A stretch of 64,000 nt of DNA, taken from contig CAIIXF020000005.1 of assembly GCA_903813345.2 (NCBI GenBank), positions 13,211,375-13,275,374 of the forward strand, read 5' to 3'. Positions 46,601-57,900 of the stretch are shown piece by piece. Both the position numbers and the translations under genes were made by a program. The notes beneath the pieces are model-generated. The model saw only the letters and a list, made by a program, of their open reading frames with translations. It had not been told where the DNA came from and ran no database searches. The DNA is from Owenia fusiformis (Eukaryota; Annelida; Polychaeta; Sabellida; Oweniidae). Within the stretch, counting starts at the first letter, position 1. Each line of letters begins with the position of its first letter.

Positions 46601-49600
46601 AACAAACGCTACATAGTCTACTTCAGATACCAGTTCTGGGTACCCTCACCCCTATATTTGCAAGTGTCCCATTTTTATTGGCCCACCTTGTATATAAGAA
46701 AGAATGCTTGATTTGTTTTTTCAGGGATATTAATGTTAGTCGTCCCTATCACATAGAATTGCCGCGATCTTTGGTGGAAGTTGTCTCTAAATGGAATCTC
46801 CCCATGCATTATTGGTTGAAAACATGTGAGTAGCAGAATATGCAACTTTCTTAGTGTTGAACTCTTTGATGTGATTTGCCAACCCTATATCATCCATGCA
46901 CTTGACCAACTTAAGGCAATCCAAGACCACTTCATCTGGTATTATGAACGTTTCTGCTTTGTTAACCATTATAATTTTTTTTATTTATATGTGATTCTGT
47001 CCCTTCTACTCCCTTTAAGATACCAGAGGGAACTAACATAATTGGCTTCACTATATCCTTACCAAACTCCTAAGATTGGAAAATAATATATAATACCTGT
47101 ATTTGTGCATTCATGTTTAGATGTCTTCAAATCAGCCATAGGTCTCGGAAACTTCACAGCCATCCTTCTCACCTATATAGCCAGTGCAATATTACATGTA
47201 AGTACTGTAGAAACAAAATTCTTAGTTATACATTAGAGTTTCAATAAGTTTCTGTGATTTCTCTTTGATTTTTTATTCATTAGGAGTTTCAATTCTGTGA
47301 TTTTTCTCTTTGATTTTTTATACAATAAGTTTCAATAAGTTCCTGTCATTTCTTTTTGATTTTAATGTCACCACTAGAAGTGGTGACATTGTTTTAGTCC
47401 CCAACTTTTTTGTGGATGGTGTTTGGCAGTTAGTATTCAGTGTCTGTAACAAATGGCAGGTAGTGACATGCCTTTTATATATGTTTGAGTTTCAATAAGT
47501 TTCTGTGATTTCTCTTTGAATTTTTTACATTAGAGTTTCACTATTATATTGGTGACAAAAAATGCAACCCACCATTTCTTAATGTAAATTGTGATTAAAA
47601 GTGTTTTAAATTTTTTTACATGTAAATGTATAGATAGAATGTACGATGCATAGAAAAGTGATGAATTTACAAACAATAGCATAAATGACTTAAACAGTTT
47701 TGAAAAATAAAAAATAAAATTTATATAATTTTATATTAAAATGCTCATTAAATAATTATATTTTTTATAATCAAGCATCAAAGCGGGATAGTTTAAAATA
47801 TATCTTTGTTAATATTGTGCAGCAAAATATAACAAAAATACATTAGAATGCTATTGCTTGAATTCATTGACTCCTTCTGAATAAGTATTTCTGTAAAATA
47901 AATCTTTCAAAAGATTGCTCCCACATGTTATACCATGGAGCAATCTTTCACCATTGTAATAATCACCTTAATACTCATGACATGATTTAATATACATGTT
48001 GACTTAAGATTTCTATCATTACTACTTATGCCGTGGTCACATTTGCTCCGATTTTTACTACAGCGCCTGGTGGATTGAGCATTTTGTTCAAAATTGAATA
48101 CTCATCGGCCGGGCGCTGGTGCTGAAAATTGGAGCACATGTGACCATGGCATTACTGTATGATTTTCACTCTCTTCCTATGTACACTAATGTTGTAACAG
48201 TTGAATGTGTTGTAATGTTGTCTGTAGATGTTGCATGTTTGTTGTAGGGTTTAAACTTCCAGTTAGCAGCAGTGCTGTTATCATTAGGCTTCTACACCTA
48301 CACAGAATATGGTAAGAAACTCTTATTTTCCCAGATTATCTTGTTCTGCCAAAATTTATCCGGTCGTTCCGGATGATGAGAATGTTTATGTAATTTTAAT
48401 AAGTTTGAAATTACCAATTATTAATGAAATGCATTATATTTTACACATTTTGTTAGAATACATAGCTCAAAATCAATATTGTGATTAAAGAACTGACTCC
48501 AAATTGAATATTATATACATTTAAACATGAACATATGTTTATGTGAATGTATGATTGACTGTATCTTTGATAATGTTGAAACAAGTCTCTCTTTACCTAC
48601 ACTACACTTTGCCTAACATCCGTGATCTTAAGAATAAATAAGGGTTATATGCAAAGTCATTTTATTGCATTACTGGAAGCAGGAAGATATGCACCGGAAG
48701 CGGGAAGATATGCACCAAAGCGGGAGATATGGAGGTTTTGGATATGGAAATCTCAAAATCAGGATACGGGATATATCTTACCAACTTTCTCCCTAAAACT
48801 CTACTTGGCATAGGATAAAGTGTCTATGCCCCTCCTCACCATTTCAGAAAGAATAGTCCAGGGGGTGGGTTTGGATAATAGAAAAACCTCCTTGAGTAGA
48901 AATATGGCAAAACATAACAAAATTATTTTTGAGGAGTAATAGTCCTGTGGCATAGATGATTAAAAAACTGATTGAGTAAAACTATAGCAAAAAATAATAA
49001 TGATGCAAAATATATTTTAGTTTTACGTAAAAGGCTGTCGCGGATATTTGATGCTTGTATACAAGCAAAGAAGTGTAAAGAAGACTGTACTCATCAATTC
49101 AAATCTGTAAGTAGATTTTCTTCAGTTATGAAAAAATGAAGTCTCTATCTGTTAGTGAAATAAGATTTCGCATAGTAGTTAATTTGTAGTACAGTTACTT
49201 ACAAATGAAGACTCTATCTGTTACTGAAATTAGATTTTACATTACCCCCCTATCACACCAAACTAGTTCTTACCCGTTCTTGCCAGTCCTACGAAAATTT
49301 CGTAAAACGGGCTCAATCTGGCTGCGGTCGGGATATATGTCTAAAATAATTAGCTACTTCGTTCATAAACAGTCTTCAATACCTCCATCTCATTCGCAGT
49401 TCGTTCAGGTCGCACCACGTCGATGTGCAACGTAGTATAAACCGTCCCTTAGTCTAGAAGGTCATCATGACCTGATTACAGAATGGTATGGTCGCGATCG
49501 AATTTTGAATTGATTCAAAATTCTAAATCACATACCCAGTCCAGTAAAGTCCATGAAGTTCGTAAACAGACCATAGAACGTTGTAGCTACGTTCATTCAG

Positions 49601-50504
49601 TTCGCACACAGTTTAAAACCGATTCGGCAACATTTTGATGATCACCAGAAAATTTGAGCATGCTCTAAATGCTGGAGGACCTTCTCGTTCTAGTAGTTTC
49701 ATGAAGTTTGTAAACGGATCCCAAACGGTTCTTAGTGGGTTCTTAGTACGTCAAATCCGTTCGTGCACAGTTTAAGCCCGTTTTTGAGAACGTAGTGAGA
49801 ACTAGTTTGGTGTGATAGTAGGGTAAGTAGAGACTTTTTGACTTTATTGTATTGAAAATATTATGTTTATTGTCTTGAAAATGTTTTGTTTATTGTCTTG
49901 AAAGTATTATGTCTATTGTAATGTTTATTAAAATATTGTTTATTATTGTAATTCTTTTTTTAGAGTCACATATATGTCAGGGTGGTGAATGTGTTTTTTG
50001 GTTGCTTAGCAATGTTCCATTTAGCCTACCTGGGAATGATGTTTGACGGTAGTGCTACAACTGAACAGGTAAACTGCCTCCCCTCCCCAACCATAAAGTA
50101 GTTGATTATTTGATCTCATACATGAAGTTTTAAAATGCTACTTCAAACAAGAAAGGAATAATTCACGAAATCAAATGACATCAAATATTGGAAAAAATGA
50201 CATGATTTGATAATAGTACTATCTAGTTTATTTTTATTAAGTATAATTGCAATAGTGGTTACAGTGGCGACAGTTATGGTCTTCATCTTTTTGTGATGGC
50301 ATCTCTAACAAATGACAGATGGAAGCATTTTGCATGTTAATGGCTTGTACTTTATTGTGATAGGTGTGTATTGTAAAAGTGACATGTGCATTTTTATGAT
50401 TTCAGGGCTACACAATGGAGCATACATTGAGTAAATGGGCACATCTTGGCTACATGAGCCACATTGTAGCTATTGGTAGCTACATCTTCTACTTTCTCAT
50501 ATAA
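37663..50504 (+). CDS. PORCN: Porcupine, Wnt O-palmitoleoyltransferase (13 coding exons, complete)
   Basis: ER multi-pass MBOAT enzyme that puts palmitoleate on Wnt proteins before secretion. Exons: 37663-37714, 38025-38213, 38642-38864, 39657-39700, 40261-40448, 42258-42364, 42741-42860, 46725-46825, 47121-47197, 48248-48311, 49021-49106, 49964-50068, 50406-50504. All junctions are AG/GT and in phase, giving 1,455 nt and 484 residues, slightly longer than vertebrate PORCN. Diagnostic blocks: [16 protein letters not shown] (exons 4-5), [10 protein letters not shown] (exon 7), [15 protein letters not shown] then [11 protein letters not shown] with the conserved Asn332 (exon 8), and SAILHG with the invariant MBOAT His367 (exons 9-10). 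The extra length is an acidic N terminus: the first ~34 residues are mostly D, E, M and Y. A Mab-21-like gene lies antisense in intron 7. Small palindromic and dispersed repeats lie in introns 4, 7, 9, 11 and 12. Confidence 0.95.
39150..39267. repeat. Short foldback repeat in porcupine intron 3
   Basis: taattctat..ggtgaatacctgtg at the left is matched by cacaggtattcacc..atagaatta at the right, about 117 bp end to end. A partial further copy (caatagaattaaatat) is near 39392. Confidence 0.6.
39843..39985 (+). repeat. Dispersed repeat, copy A (porcupine intron 4)
   Basis: It begins with a gtcatcactgcaagtggtgac stem, then ttttttgtggatggtg and aacaaatggcaggtagtgac. Related copies lie at 47364-47480 and 50256-50365 in introns 9 and 12. 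It may be a SINE-like or MITE family. Confidence 0.6.
43591..43730. mobile_element. Palindromic MITE, copy 1 (porcupine intron 7)
   Basis: tggtcacatttgctccgat at the left is matched by atcggagcaaatgtgaccc at the right, and gcgcctggccgattgag inside by ctcaatcggccgggcgc. Ends are TGCC and GGCA with TAA and TTA beside them. A related copy is at 48029-48151. Confidence 0.85.
44069..45970 (-). CDS. Mab-21/cGAS-like nucleotidyltransferase with membrane segments, intronless
   Basis: 633 residues. The nucleotidyltransferase signature is complete: GS at 179-180, the acidic pair in DEFDF (E192, D194) and a third acidic D374 in SIDFGF, the pattern of cGAS, cGAS-like receptors and Mab-21 proteins. The Mab-21 C-terminal helical domain follows ([13 protein letters not shown] about 437-449, then [14 protein letters not shown] and the [10 protein letters not shown] helix). 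Hydrophobic segments lie at about 20-35, 47-66 and 75-90, and, unusually, at about 253-310 between the second and third catalytic acids, enough for two membrane spans. The cGAS-type H..CC..C zinc thumb is not seen. Family members make cyclic dinucleotides on sensing foreign nucleic acid, or are inactive scaffolds; here the acids are kept, so activity is possible. It is a single exon, antisense in porcupine intron 7, which suggests a retrocopy origin. Met15 is an alternative start. Confidence 0.85.
   Translation of the reverse strand: MQSSLQNQDHHQKNMDQSTVFSLTFAAIMTFALIRKCKNEQSIDFNEFLFFAVMMLDVMFADFCIRCFYVEDGSLTFLLYFVIFLEVFFKMGPIFNKMRSMLTDKKNGYKPMSWTITESHLVKLASFVETGYDKASIFKRYSKEEIQQHQDYIERFVKRLCDKVGELYPAFKVDILNTGSFYHGTKIYDPDEFDFKLVFSNIKKITVQEASQGSNMTNVTINDKQFNQTVKEIISRPTIKLYDGYFENGPIGVIFEATIFVLGKLMFKLSSVIAHFMEVIILFAMCLYFFSYVVCYMLVHITICCIQIIYRRHFYTRSHDVIYALLEAVNDAIKQDDELRNAINGDVSKTDRVTINGPCITLEIKGPLCVTSIDFGFCFEKPRPIIKATHLPALSHNNFKTTKLYIGALEGVDTKDDMKQLVLPFISVDARMNCLLPFGLTDGWTLTNYKDPSNYKMDPDHKKLLMVLKFMNKKYTNSHTLQALVLQHEVQCNTEGPRTPLEIAKCFHDTIQCLFKLYTIKKNDDYVVIYTVPNKSMGDKDFQQIAIALPEFTRSFSFQLTVYLIFQIISKENLNTDKITLSDNIALSGKIWNKLSDGSIIKQIEEMSSPKHCIEISKQKINDLVSKIILAPD
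45971..46724. other. Remainder of porcupine intron 7 and upstream region of the nested gene
   Basis: Should contain the promoter of the minus-strand gene. No clear TATA/initiator pair was picked out. The polypyrimidine tract and acceptor of porcupine exon 8 end at 46724. Confidence 0.4.
47364..47480 (+). repeat. Dispersed repeat, copy B (porcupine intron 9)
   Basis: It opens with a perfect stem, gtcaccactagaagtggtgac, then cttttttgtggatggtg and taacaaatggcaggtagtga, as in copy A. Confidence 0.65.
48029..48151. mobile_element. Palindromic MITE, copy 2 (porcupine intron 9), TTA target duplication
   Basis: TTA at 48026-48028 and 48152-48154 flanks an element that opens tgccgtggtcacatttgctc and closes with its near reverse complement. 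A 3-bp TWA duplication is typical of PIF/Harbinger elements. Same family as 43591-43730. Confidence 0.85.
49242..49826. mobile_element. Foldback MITE in porcupine intron 11, ~585 bp
   Basis: ttacccccctatcacaccaa at the left and ttggtgtgatagtagggtaa at the right are inverted, with agtt/aactagtt next to them. Just before it, a ~69-bp tandem duplication (ctctatctgttagtgaaata near 49142 and 49211). Confidence 0.8.
50256..50365 (+). repeat. Dispersed repeat, copy C (porcupine intron 12), diverged
   Basis: ctaacaaatgacagatggaagcatt and atgttaatggcttgta match the corresponding parts of copies A and B, less closely. Confidence 0.45.
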
Positions 50505-51240
50505 TCCAACAAAATCTATGTTATACTCTTGTGGATGATGGTCTCACTAGAGTCAACTTTTCTTGGAGTAAAGAAAAGATGTTGTGGGAGTTGGTTGCTT
50601 ATGGAAATATGGGACTGGAAATGTTATATGGCTCATTCTAGTGAAGTGTTAATGGCCACTAGGCATCCCACTATTGCTTGGTGCACCGATATATTCACTA
50701 TCATAGGACCCATAATGGTGCTTTACTGTCTACATATATAATGCATTATTGTGTACAATGGTGAACAGTGTACGATGGTATCTTCTTCAGCAAAGAGCAT
50801 TCATGACAGTTTACATGCATGATACCATACTTAATACATGGTACATACAATGGTGCCACTTTTTTAACTGAACAAAAATCTCATGGATAACTGAGAATGT
50901 AGATGTAGTCGTAGAATGAAGGGGCACAGGGTGAGCCATTGGTGGTGGCTCAGAGGCCTGGAAACTGTTAATTTTAAAAATGTTTATTTTGAATTGAGTG
51001 CCGGATGATATTAAAGCCAAAACGATCAATTCTGTTGGACAATGAGATTTGGACCAGCAAAATGAATGCATGGGACAATGTAAGACATCCAGTGTTCAAA
51101 TCAAACCACCAGCATTAGTATATACATTGTTCTTTGTTCATTATCTGAACTTTGGTTTGAACTGAAGTGCCTTTTGTTCTTACACCATCACAGTATTAAG
51201 TGGCATTACACTCATACTTTATGGGACAACATATGACATT
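50505..51240. other. Porcupine 3' flank / 3' UTR
   Basis: No gene seen. Candidate AATAAA signals for porcupine lie far downstream, at 53103-53108 and 53449-53454; the second is followed by a GT-rich stretch. If they are used, the 3' UTR is 2.6-3 kb long. Confidence 0.35.
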
Positions 51241-51905
51241 ACTTCATACAGTGGTGATTTATGGCACAAAATACACATTGTTCAATCAATACAATATTCA
51301 TGTAAATGCTGATTGGTCGAAAGACATCCAATGTGTCAGCATTTAATTGTATTATGTAATTGGCATCATACATTGGAAATTTATGGCACAAAATACACAT
51401 TGTTCAATCAATACAATATTCATGTAAATGCTGATTGGTCGAATGTTTATTACGCAGTGCATTTATTCAAGACATCCAATTTGTTATGTAACTAGCATCA
51501 TACATTGGTAATTTATGACACAAAATACACATTGTTCAATCAATACAATAGTCATGTAAATGCTGATTGGTCGAAAGACATCCAATGTGTCAGCATGTAA
51601 TTGTATTATGTAATTGGCATCATACATTGGTAATTTATGGCACAAAATGCACATTGTTCAATCAATACAATATTCAAGTTAATGCTGATTGGTCGAAAGA
51701 CACCCAATGTGTCTGCATGTAATTGTATTATGTAATTGGCATCATACATTGGTAATTTATGGCACAAAATACACATTGTTCAATCAATACAATAGTCATG
51801 TAAATGCTGATTGGTCGAATGTTTATTACACAATTACATTTATTCAAGACATCCAATATGTTCTGGCATTGCATTGTATTATTATGTAATTGGCCTTGTT
51901 TATTT
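51241..51905. repeat. ~120-130-bp tandem repeat, five units, each with a CCAAT-type word
   Basis: cacattgttcaatcaataca recurs near 51278, 51397, 51528, 51650 and 51769. Each unit also has atgctgattggtcgaa and agacatccaatgtgtc words. It lies in the porcupine 3' flank or UTR. Confidence 0.85.
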
Positions 51906-52564
51906 AAAATTTTTGGACATGGGCTATGCCTCTGCACATAAAGTATATAAAGTATTTGTCGCTGAGCTGATTTTTCTAAGAGATTTAGATAAGAAGTTTG
52001 TTGTCCAGTGTTTGCCACTAAAACAACTACTGCATAGTGTTCCTACATAAATGTTTTACACTGGGTCATGTTACATTTTTTCGGAGACTTGGATTTGAGC
52101 AAGGATGTGTGGATTTAACAACCTGTGGGGACCATCTTTTTGACATTTTCCAAACTCTATATTCTCTTTTTAATCAAATGTACTTAATTTTTATCAAAAT
52201 CAATTGATATCTTACTTGAAATTCTACTATTTCAATCAAAAAGAAATATACTTTCTAAATAAGGGAAGTCAGTGCTTTCAAATGGTATGTTCATTTTTTG
52301 TGGCAGAATACCAAACAATCACACTTCATTTTTTGGAGCAGATTAGGGACTGTATGTATCTTGTGTAATACATTTTGCTTTAGTTGTTGAAATGATCAGG
52401 TTGTGGAAAAATATTTGTGTAAAAGTATTTAAATGTTGCATTTTCTAGTGCTAAAGACCTCATATTGTAATGTATTTATTCATATACAGTTAAATCTGTC
52501 TAGGTGGAACACCTTTTGGTACCTCTAAAAAGTGAAACTTAGGAGGTGTTCTACTTCGGTTCAT
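51906..52564. other. Intergenic / possible porcupine 3' UTR, nothing recognised
   Basis: No conserved frame or repeat seen. Confidence 0.35.
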
Positions 52565-52567
52565 TTA

Positions 52568-52740
52568 AGCTACGTTCACACCAACGGCGAATGCCACGCT
52601 TTAAATCGGCGAGCAAAGCGCTGTCATTTTTGTCATTTTTGTTCATACCAACGGCGCTTTGATGGCGCTTTAAAGCGGCTTGTAAAGCTTTACAAGCCGC
52701 TTTAAAGGGCCATCAAAGCGGCGTTGGTGTGAACGTAGCT
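52568..52740. mobile_element. Palindromic 173-bp MITE, TTA target duplication (Harbinger type)
   Basis: TTA at 52565-52567 and 52741-52743. The ends agctacgttcacaccaacg and cgttggtgtgaacgtagct are perfect inverted repeats, and the centre (gcggcttgtaaagctttaca) is itself a palindrome. Confidence 0.9.
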
Positions 52741-52743
52741 TTA

Positions 52744-54907
52744 ACATTAAGAAAGATGGTCTCTGAAAAGTGTTCCACTAACAGAGGTGTTCCATTTCTA
52801 GAGATGATCCACTATACAGGTTTCACTGTATGTTGCATAAGTGACCACTAATACTAAGGATTTAAGCCCCAGACTCAATCAATTGGTGGTGATTTGTTGC
52901 ATTTGATTCTTGTTTTTGGTTCAAAATGAGGACTTTCCTCAACGAGGCCTTACTTTTTTAACACTTAGACATGACTTATAGTTTGTTTATAGTTCAAACA
53001 AAAGTCTTCCCTTTTTAGTATTCCCATATTAACAATTAATTGTTGGATATTTGGGCTGGAAAGTAAGAACACATGGCTAAGTTATGTGTAAAAAATATGT
53101 TCAATAAAAAGTATATAATTCAACTGACTGATTTCATGAGATAAATATGATATTTTGGTAATATGAAATATTAAACATACCAGATATATAGATATTCTTA
53201 GCTGACATAATATTTGTACATGGTTTATATATTCTTGTAATACATTATTTATATGATAAAATGACAGAGGGCTGGACCATTTATTTTATAAAGGGTCCAT
53301 CGTATTATATTATTCTTAGGAAGATAAAATATATCTGTCTAACAGAGAATACTGTGTCTATTTATAGTGTGGGATATTAGGTGAGGGAAAACAAGCAGTA
53401 AGATGTAGTATTGGGGACTAGGATACTTTATAACATACATTTTATAGAAATAAATTTTGTAATGAATACATCTAGTGTTGCTCTTTTGAATTTTTCACAT
53501 AATGTTAAACCTAGCAGAACACCCTTGGTTCTGCTATATGGTGTTCAACTGACAGAAGTTTATTTAACATAGCCAGCTGATCATGGAAATTTAGTGTTCC
53601 ACTTGACTTCCACCTTAATCACTCAATGACAAGGGTCGTTTTATGTCCTCTCTCAAAAAGGATAAGAAACTGTCCTCTTAACTGTCCTGTTAATTCAGCC
53701 TGTAGAATAAAATTGAAAAATATTTCATTCAAAAAATCCATTAATTGGTGAAAATAAGAAATTGGTGTCCTAATACCCTACAGATATGGAGGTAACATTT
53801 CAGACCTAGTTTGCCGTGTGATACTGGCAGCACCCAGACTCTAGGGAATTGATTGTACTTTGTACAGAAACAATTGTAAACCTGCTGATAGAGCCAGGGA
53901 TAAAGTGGTTAAAAAGCCTTGGCGAAGTTACCTCCTTTGCCAAGATATTAAAAATAGAAAAGTTTTCATAACTTCATAAAACCTTGGAATAGCTCACTTC
54001 CTGGATATCTTCCTGAATGAGTTGTGAACCTAGTGCCACAAAATGGAAAACAAGTAGAGGGTGTATACTGCATATAGCTTCATCAGGGCCATGGTCAGTC
54101 AGGAATAAATTAAAATAAAATATGAGACAGGAAAAAGTCAAGATTTTTGAAATGAGAAAAAACTACCATGAAAATTGTATACATGAAGTCTTGATTTGTC
54201 TTCCATGAATACAGGAATTTTCAACAAATAATTAAGACAACACTTTTTGCTATCAAAGTTCATATTAGTACATTTTGAACAAAGCTTCATACATGACATG
54301 CATGACACATGGCCAGGATTTAACATTTGGAATTTTTTTAAATGAAAGTCAACTAACAAATGCAACATTTTTGTTTTCTACAAATGGTTTTATTGTAATG
54401 TTTGTGTATTGTACAATAATTGTACATGTACATTGTATATGATCATATTTCAAAATACAAAATCTGTTTATTTCTACACTCTTATTTACACAATTTTCAA
54501 TTTACAATATTTACACCACAATATATCTAATTATTACAAAATCTTGTACAATTCATGATTACACTTTACCATGTTCACATTTTCCCATTTTCACATTGCA
54601 ACAGCTTCACATTTTCACATTGCAACAGATGCATGAGAACCTTCTGATATGCATAAAGTTTTGGTATCAAATGTTACATTCATAAGCAGCTGTACCTCTC
54701 ATAATTCTTTGAGTAAATATTAGAATTCAAAGGACAGCTGTTTATGAATGTTGCATTGAAATTCTTCTATAAATGGTTGATAAACAATTATATAAATGGA
54801 AGCAAAGGGTTGGTTGTTTATGACTTGACTTAGTCATGTCGTGTAAAATACATGACTGCATTCAATAGGTCATATTTAAATGAAAAGCAAACACACACAT
54901 ATAGGTA
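52744..54907. other. Intergenic stretch between porcupine and the foldback transposon
   Basis: Contains the two AATAAA candidates for porcupine (53103-53108, 53449-53454). A ttcacattttcacattgcaaca duplication is near 54580-54630. No gene is seen on either strand. Confidence 0.4.
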
Positions 54908-57900
54908 GTGAGGTAGCACCGAAAAATGTACCCGCTTCTGAACAAATTGAAATTACTTGTTTCTTATGTACTTTTATGTGATACTTCAGAAAATTTTAGT
55001 CTGACGCGCCGTATCCGGGGCGAAAGTTGTCAAAATTGGGTTTTTGACCCTCAAAAGGAAAATTACAGGGGGTACATTATCATCATTGAATAATTTATTC
55101 AGTTAGTCTTCAATCATCATATTGATTTTATTGAGAGTTGATGAGATCATTTTAAGGTAGTATGCAAAGTTTCAATGGTCTGTCACTCGTGGTTGCCATG
55201 GAAACCACAATTTTTGCTGAGAAAATCCTTAATTTTGGTAAAACCTGTACCTGTACATAATATAGAATGTGGATTATTTTTCAAATCAACAGATATCAGA
55301 ACATTTTAGCACTCTAAAAATCACCAGGGCTGTCCAAACATTTGTTTAAAGAGAAAGATTATTGCAATTTATATGACTGGTAAGTGTCAAAGACCATACA
55401 ATTACATAAGTGGTCAAAAGTGGGCGTCGCCCTCATAATAGTAGTTGATTGCCATTCTCTATAAATACAGAGTTTTACTTGACTTTTGAGATACATTTAC
55501 AATGTATATTGAATTTATTTGGTTATACTTAATATCAAGCATTTTTACATCTAAGTGTTATAGTTATTGCATGGGGATACAGGGGGAGGGGGGTAGTAAC
55601 AGAATTGGGAGGGGGCAGAGCTTATCAGCCTTAAGTGTAAATCTCATCTACATGGTTCTAGATTTCATAGGGTACAGCTTCTGGGTCGTATTATATTCAT
55701 CTCAATATATCTCAATATATAAGATATTAGAATTTACATGGTTGGTAAGTGTCAAAGACCATAGAATTACACATGTGATCAAAAGTGGGCGTCGCCCTAA
55801 TCATTGTATATGGTTCATTCTCTATAAATACAGAGTTTAACTTGACTTTTGAAGTACATTTACTTAAAAACATATTTGATTTATAGTTAATGTCAAGCAT
55901 TTCTGGTAAGTTATATATGTACATCTAATTGTAATATTTATTGTCTGGGGGTGGAGGATGGGGGGGGAGAGTTACAGAATTGGAAATGGGCAGAGCTAAT
56001 AAGCCTTTAATGTAAATCTCATTTACTTAGTTCTGGATTTCAAGGGGTGCATCTTCTGGGTCTTCTTCACATTCATCTCAATATATGGGATATTCCAATT
56101 TACATGATTGGTAAGTGTCAAAGACCATACAATTACATAAGTGATCAAAAGTGGGTGTTACTCTAACAATAGTAGATACTTCATTCTCTATGAATATGGA
56201 GTTTAACTTGACTTTAAGATTTATTTTTTAAATTAAAACTTCTTTGATTACATTTAGTATTGTAATAGTTATTCCCTGTGGGGGGGGGGGGGGGGCAAGG
56301 GGGTAGTAGCAGAAATGGGAGGGGGCAAAGCCAATGGCCAGTCAGTTTTAAGTATTAATATCATAGTCTGATCATTTTCATTCACCTCCCGATGTTAATA
56401 TATTAACAATATCATGTGGGAGAATACTAGTATACCACTACACTTGCAGATTTGAGAGTCATTCAGTTGAGTGCATCTGTATATGGCGCTCCACCTTTGC
56501 CTTTTAAAAAGGTGCTATTGCTATTGCCCCTTCTGCATGACACTTCATCTGTGAATGTGTGAAGTGCTAGGAAGGCTGCATATATGTCAGGGTCTATATT
56601 GGAGGAAATACCACTGACATCAGTCTTCATTTGTTTCCAACTCAAGTATCCAGCAGCACACTTTCCTGTATTTGCTTTTTGTTTTCATCATCATACAAGA
56701 ACTAAATCCAATCTTTAGGGACTCTTGTTTTTCTACCTTAAATAGGGCAAGGTGTCCCTCCCCTCTTTCAGGTTCCTTTATAGAATTTTTGATGTAATTA
56801 TCACATACAAAAACTAATCAATCTGCAATTGTAGAATCTTGAAAAAAGTCTCCGCCAGATCCAGAAACAAAACTACCTTTCAAGTTGAATTATGATTTGG
56901 GATAGTTGGGGTTTGTTTTCCTTATGATTTGTATACATTTAGAAGTTTTCTTTTTCTTGCTGGGTTCTATTACAAATTTTGGTCCTTTCCCTTTGGCACT
57001 TGTGGGTACATGTTCATGCCTAGGGATGGGTTTCTCTGTTCTTGCAAGAAGTCCAGTCAGTGTTCCTAGAGCCCAAGGCACAGGGCTCAATAGGAACTGC
57101 AGGAGACATTCTAGGCTAATTTTATGTTCCTTAGCAAGATCGAAGCTGTTCAAAGATGTTTCATTCAGAATGAATTTGAACCATCTTATAAGCTTGTTCT
57201 GAGCACTTTTTTACTGTCACTGTCACTGTTGCTGCTGTAGTTTGCTGCTATAGTTTTCAATTTCATATGTTTTATTAGATCATGAAATCTTTTTTTCAAC
57301 TAATCTCAGATGGTATCTCTTCATGCAATTTCCCCTTTTGACTAAAATTCGATGAGATCTGCAGCGACATCATTTGGCACAGATTTTCCTTATGATACAC
57401 CGTAGAGATGACCTTCATCCTCAATGGTAAATGGATCAAGAAAGTCTTTGATTGCGGTTTTTGTCATCTTTATGTCTTTTTCTGTACTTGCTATTTGTGC
57501 CTTTCCAAGGTCATTATGGGTGTCACACTCATCTCATCTCTAGATAATTTTCTTAAGTTGGTCTTATGAAGGACTGTCTGATTGTTGTAACCAACTCATC
57601 CATATAAAGCACTTATTGTCTGTATGGCCCATATTGCAAATCCTCGTAGTGAACCACCAGATGGACTTGAATGGAAACTAAATGACTCCATATCTTTCCA
57701 GTGGGTATTGACTGATATTCTCATACAAGAGATTGGTGATATAGCAACACCAGGAGATGAATCAGAAAACTCCAGAAGATGTACCCTATGAAATCCAGAA
57801 TTAAAAAGATGAGATTTATACTTAAGGCAGATGAGATCTACACATTCTAATTCTGTTACTATTCACCCCTGCCCCAATGTAAAAACTATAAAACTTACAC

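Noticed and set aside
51241-51905. CRISPR-like regular spacing of repeats
   Set aside because: Units are contiguous tandem copies without unique spacers, in an animal genome. The same holds for the arrays at 1-1760, 12076-12690, 23640-24930 and 59368-59565.
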